In this document: piece after piece, positions 61,150 through 64,000 of the stretch
Numbering within the stretch: the first letter of the stretch is position 1
How the letters are laid out: every line of letters starts with the position of its first letter
Assembly: GCA_039707655.1 (NCBI GenBank)
Contig: CM077673.1
Coordinates: 444,001 to 508,000, forward strand
From: Elymus sibiricus
Taxonomy: Eukaryota; Streptophyta; Magnoliopsida; Poales; Poaceae
DNA: 64,000 nucleotides
Reading direction: 5' to 3'
Made by a program: the position numbers and the translations under genes
Notes under the pieces: generated by a model
What the model saw: the letters and a program-made list of their open reading frames with translations, nothing else
Told to the model about the DNA's origin: nothing
The model's database searches: none

Positions 61150-62018
61150 GTGGACTAGGACATCTCCAACGAAACCTGCCTGACCCATGACTCTTTCATC
61201 GTACCTCCGGCACTTTTCCTCCCCTGGAGGTCAGCCTTGGGTGGCCCCTGTGTCCTCTTGACACCTGCCACCATCGTGGCCACGACCCAAACGGGGTCAA
61301 ACTGTCCCAAACGGGGACGCCGGCACAAACTCAACTGGCCCACAGGGTTATCACCGCTTACCTGATCAGGGTAGCATGCCGTGCATAACCCTCCCTGTAT
61401 GGAGGTACCGATGAAAGATCACGCAATCAGACCCGGTCAAGGCCGTCCCATACCGGCAAATGTGGTTGCACGGTGTTCCCGGACAGGTGGCTCTAGATCA
61501 ACCACTAAGTTTATAGTTAATGTATGCGGTGAAATATGGTCTTGAGCATCATTTAATATTATGGAATAAACCTATTCAAAATAATTAACCTATTGCATAT
61601 GAAAATGCAATGCTATTGAAATGCATGCACAAAATGGGTATCATGGCTTGCCTTGACTTGTTGGGTAGTTTGGGCACTCTTGATCTTCAAAAGCACCAAA
61701 GTCTCCTTCTGAAAATATTTTCAAACATATTTTGCAAATGTCACATAATGCCATTTGTCAACCAAATATTCTGTAGAGATTGGAAAAATGTCAATCTTGT
61801 TCATAAAATAAAGGGTTTTATCAGGAACTCAGTGCAAAAAGAATCAGGTCAATTAGATTTTCCTATAAAAAGTTATTCACGGTCAAAGTTGCTGGTCAAA
61901 TCTGAAAAAACAAAAACAGAAAAACCAGAGAAGGGGCCACGTCGAAGGCGTATTTGGCCCTGTACGCCTCCACTTACCGAACCGGTAAGTCACTGACCGT
62001 GGGGCCCTTCACTTAAAA

Positions 62019-62050
62019 CAGAGAGGGGAAGAGAGAGCAGAGAGGGGAGG
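62019..62050 (-). promoter_or_regulatory. Pyrimidine-rich leader tract in the Gypsy LTR
   Basis: The plus strand is almost pure purine (gagaggggaagagagagcag and flanks), so the minus strand, the element's sense strand, is CT-rich. It lies about 420 bases downstream of the minus-strand TATA-like site. CT-rich tracts are common in plant LTR and gene leaders; the role is inferred. Confidence 0.45.
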
Positions 62051-62465
62051 CGGCTCACCGGCGACGGCCGCCGGCGATCCTGACGGCGAGGGGGCTCGGA
62101 GGGGACAGGAATGGATCAGGCTCGGAGCGGCGGTTCGCCCTGTACCCGTAGCTCAGTCGGAGGTGAACGGACGGCGTCGTCCCCTTCGTCTCCGGCGGCT
62201 ACAGCTACGGTGGTCGACGGATCCGAGCGCTCCGGCGACAATCCTCCTGGGAAAAGGCTCGGGGGCACCTCTGGACCGCACTGATCTCACCAGAAAGCTC
62301 AGGCTGGGCAATGGAGAGGTGGAGGGGGCTGGCGACGGGGATGGCTAGGCGGCGGAGCTCCGGCTGAGCTCGAGGCCAGAGGCCTCTCTGCCTTGGGGGT
62401 CTGCTCTAGGCTTGCGATATGGTGAGGAAGGAGTGGGGTGGAGCAAGGAGGAGGGGCTGGAGGGG

Positions 62466-62475
62466 CTATAAATAG
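62466..62475 (-). promoter_or_regulatory. TATA-like box of the Gypsy LTR
   Basis: The sequence ctataaatag on the plus strand reads CTATTTATAG on the minus strand and is TATA-like on both. Element orientation favours minus-strand use, with U3 at 62476-63850 and R/U5 at 60422-62465. The plus-strand form is the better consensus, so orientation of use is not proven by the motif. Confidence 0.5.
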
Positions 62476-63702
62476 CCGGGAGGAGGCGGGCGGCGAGCTC
62501 TCCCGAAGTGGCTCGATGCGGGCCATGGCGCCGGCAAGGTACGCCCCGCTGGCAGGCCGCTTGCGGGCGAGAAGACAGGAGAGGGCAGAGGCAATGAATG
62601 CGGGAGGGGATGGCTCGGGGAAGAAGACGACGGCGCACTTGCTGTTCCCGCACGGGTGTCACAGTGCGGCAATGGTGTGGCGGCCGCCGGTTGCCTCTCC
62701 GACGAGCTAGAGGGTTCCAGAGGGCTTAGGTGTCACCGGGGAACGCAGTCGGCATGCTCGGACACGGCTATGCTGCCTGAACGATCAGCTCCGACGAGAC
62801 CCGAGCCCTGCGCAGCACAGAGCGCGGCGACAGGCATGCCAGCACCGTGCTCACCACGGTAGCTCATGTCCTCGGGCCACGTTGGGCTGGCTAAGTTTGT
62901 CCAGCACGTCGACCTTTGATCCCTCAGATCACCTACAGCCCTGGTTTGGCAGGATTCAAGCAGAGATGAGAGAAACCATCAGCAACAGTTTCTGACAGAG
63001 AACTGGAGAGGGCTCTAGAGGCTTGGAGGGCAAGAGATAGAGCCAGAGAGAGAGTCTGGAGTGATCCACGATGGAAGGACTCCAGACTGGCCAAAAATCA
63101 GACAGAAAGAAAAAGAAATAAGCATAGCTCCTTTGAAAACCACCATTTGAATACAGAATGCAAAAGAGCTTGTGGCACTCAGCTAGTTGTTCTGCAGATA
63201 CTGAAACTGGGTGAAGATGAATAATTTAGGGTATAGAAGATGCTGTAAAAATTTCAAAGTCATCCCACATTTCCATCTACCACTTCCTTCACAAGGGTCT
63301 CAGATTTGCAGAAACTAAACAGAGTTCTACTGCTCAAAATTTGCATTTGACCAAATGATGTTTTTGCATATTGGGGCTATGCAAGGTGTCAAGAAGCTTA
63401 GGAAATTTTCTTGAAATTTTCTAAGACAAGAAAATAAGGGTTGCTTCACAATGGACAGATTCTGGCCAGAGATAAAATGATTATTCTGGCCAAAATTTTC
63501 CATTGGGCAGCAAAATGTTTTTGGTAAAAATGAACTACTGAGAGTATAACAAGGTCAGGAAAAAGTTTGGGAATTATTTGACCAACCAACTATGGGTTGC
63601 TTCACAAGCCCTAGTGTTGACCTAAATTCCCAAATTAATAAAAGACTTTTATAAAAAGATAAAATATTGCAGGACTATCCAGGAGAGGTAAGGCACAGGT
63701 TG

Positions 63703-64000
63703 TCAATAGATCAAGGGCTTTGGAGTTGCCAGAGAAATTTTAGCAAAGCATAGGTCAACTCCATGCAAAGGTTTCGAGAAATCCAATAAGTTGCAGATAG
63801 GATTCAAATGGTTTTGAAAAGAAAAAGTTGCAAAAATCCAGGGTGTCACAAACCTACCCCCCTTAGGATGAATCTCGTCCTCGAGATTCGGTTGCTCAGG
63901 GAACAAATGTGGGTATGCAGATCTCAAGAAGTCTTCCCTTTCCCAGGTAGCCTCTTCCTCTGAGTGATGTTCCCACAGCACCTTATAGAATCGGATTACC
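63703..64000 (-). CDS. Gypsy chromovirus polyprotein, C-terminal end (partial)
   Basis: The minus-strand frame enters at the window edge (codons from 63999) and reads VIRFYKVLWEHHSEEEATWE and onward. The pattern KV.W..H...EATWERE is the C-terminal part of the chromodomain found after integrase in chromoviruses (Tekay-like clade by resemblance). In the full protein this domain steers integration to particular chromatin. After a short tail (QPNLEDEIHPKGG) the frame passes without a stop through the polypurine tract and about 49 codons into the LTR, ending at TGA 63703-63705. The true end of the functional protein is uncertain. Protease, reverse transcriptase, RNase H and the integrase core lie outside the window. 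No frameshift is seen in the visible part. Confidence 0.8.
   Translation of the reverse strand, partial: VIRFYKVLWEHHSEEEATWEREDFLRSAYPHLFPEQPNLEDEIHPKGGRFVTPWIFATFSFQNHLNPICNLLDFSKPLHGVDLCFAKISLATPKPLIY
63853..63866 (-). other. Polypurine tract next to the 3' LTR
   Basis: On the minus strand, AAGGGGGGTAGG lies three bases before TGTGACACCC. A purine run at this spot is the primer site for plus-strand DNA synthesis in LTR retrotransposons, and it confirms that the adjacent LTR is the 3' copy. Confidence 0.85.

Larger units (their letters stand above)
60422..63850 (-). mobile_element. 3' LTR of a Gypsy chromovirus (minus strand)
   Basis: This 3429-bp LTR is bounded by TGTGGCACCCCGG on the left and CAGGGTGTCACA on the right, so it has TG...CA ends with similar short terminal inverted sequences (TGTGACACCCTGG on the minus strand). 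A polypurine tract and the C-terminus of a polyprotein lie directly beyond its right end, which fixes it as the 3' LTR of a minus-strand element. The likely core promoter is near 62466-62475 and a pyrimidine-rich leader lies downstream on the minus strand near 62019-62050. Short GC-rich ORFs at 62.1-62.9 kb overlap on both strands and look like chance frames. No nested element was recognised. The Triticeae family name was not determined. Confidence 0.85.

Noticed and set aside
61610..61996. 128-codon plus-strand ORF in the LTR
   Set aside because: It is inside the LTR on the strand opposite to the element, with no recognisable domain and no sign of a gene around it.
62163..62862. GC-rich ORFs of 61-105 codons at 62.1-62.9 kb as a host gene
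   Set aside because: They lie inside the Gypsy LTR, overlap on both strands, have low-complexity Pro/Ser/Arg/Ala composition typical of GC-rich leader DNA, and show no family.

Overview
This window is plant nuclear repetitive DNA, almost certainly from a Triticeae grass (wheat, Aegilops, rye or barley group). The evidence is threefold: an LTR whose first bases (TGTTGGAAATATGCCCTAGA) and internal features match the Angela/WIS Copia group of Triticeae, a small CACTA element with the grass-type CACTACTA terminus, and the 3' end of a chromodomain-bearing Gypsy element. I see no host protein gene, tRNA gene, CRISPR array or prokaryotic operon.

Layout. From base 1 to 60421 the host sequence is one head-to-tail satellite array with a unit of about 567-568 bp, always in the same orientation. 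I count about 100 unit starts. The array starts before base 1. It is interrupted twice: by a solo Copia LTR (5693-7523, 5-bp target duplication ATAGC) and by a non-autonomous CACTA transposon (55716-57282, 3-bp target duplication TCA). At 60422 it is broken in mid-unit by the 3' LTR (60422-63850, minus strand) of a Gypsy chromovirus. That element's polyprotein C-terminus and polypurine tract reach base 64000, so most of it and the other side of the array lie outside the window.

Inside the array the monomers are not interchangeable. Shared diagnostic variants show higher-order structure. A five-monomer unit of about 2841 bp is repeated four times at 30571-41933. Three-monomer duplications of about 1702-1703 bp occur at 12412-15817, 27167-30570 and 49208-52647, the last one apparently identical. 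A five-monomer duplication (period about 2833 bp) lies at 45340-49874. A multi-kilobase block around 15.8-23.8 kb reappears around 39-47 kb. One chimeric monomer near 41.79 kb looks like an unequal-exchange junction. Unit length (about 570 bp), two ACGT (TaiI) sites per consensus unit and Triticeae context fit a centromeric or pericentromeric satellite such as the wheat TaiI family or CentT566. That identity is recalled, not searched.

The many short ORFs on both strands of the satellite recur only because the monomer recurs. They are cut by stops and indels in different copies and I do not call them genes. The most unusual items are the pentameric array with its apparent single-copy relative and exchange junction, paired short dyads about three helical turns apart in the monomer, and a 5S rRNA-derived segment with its internal promoter blocks inside the CACTA element.
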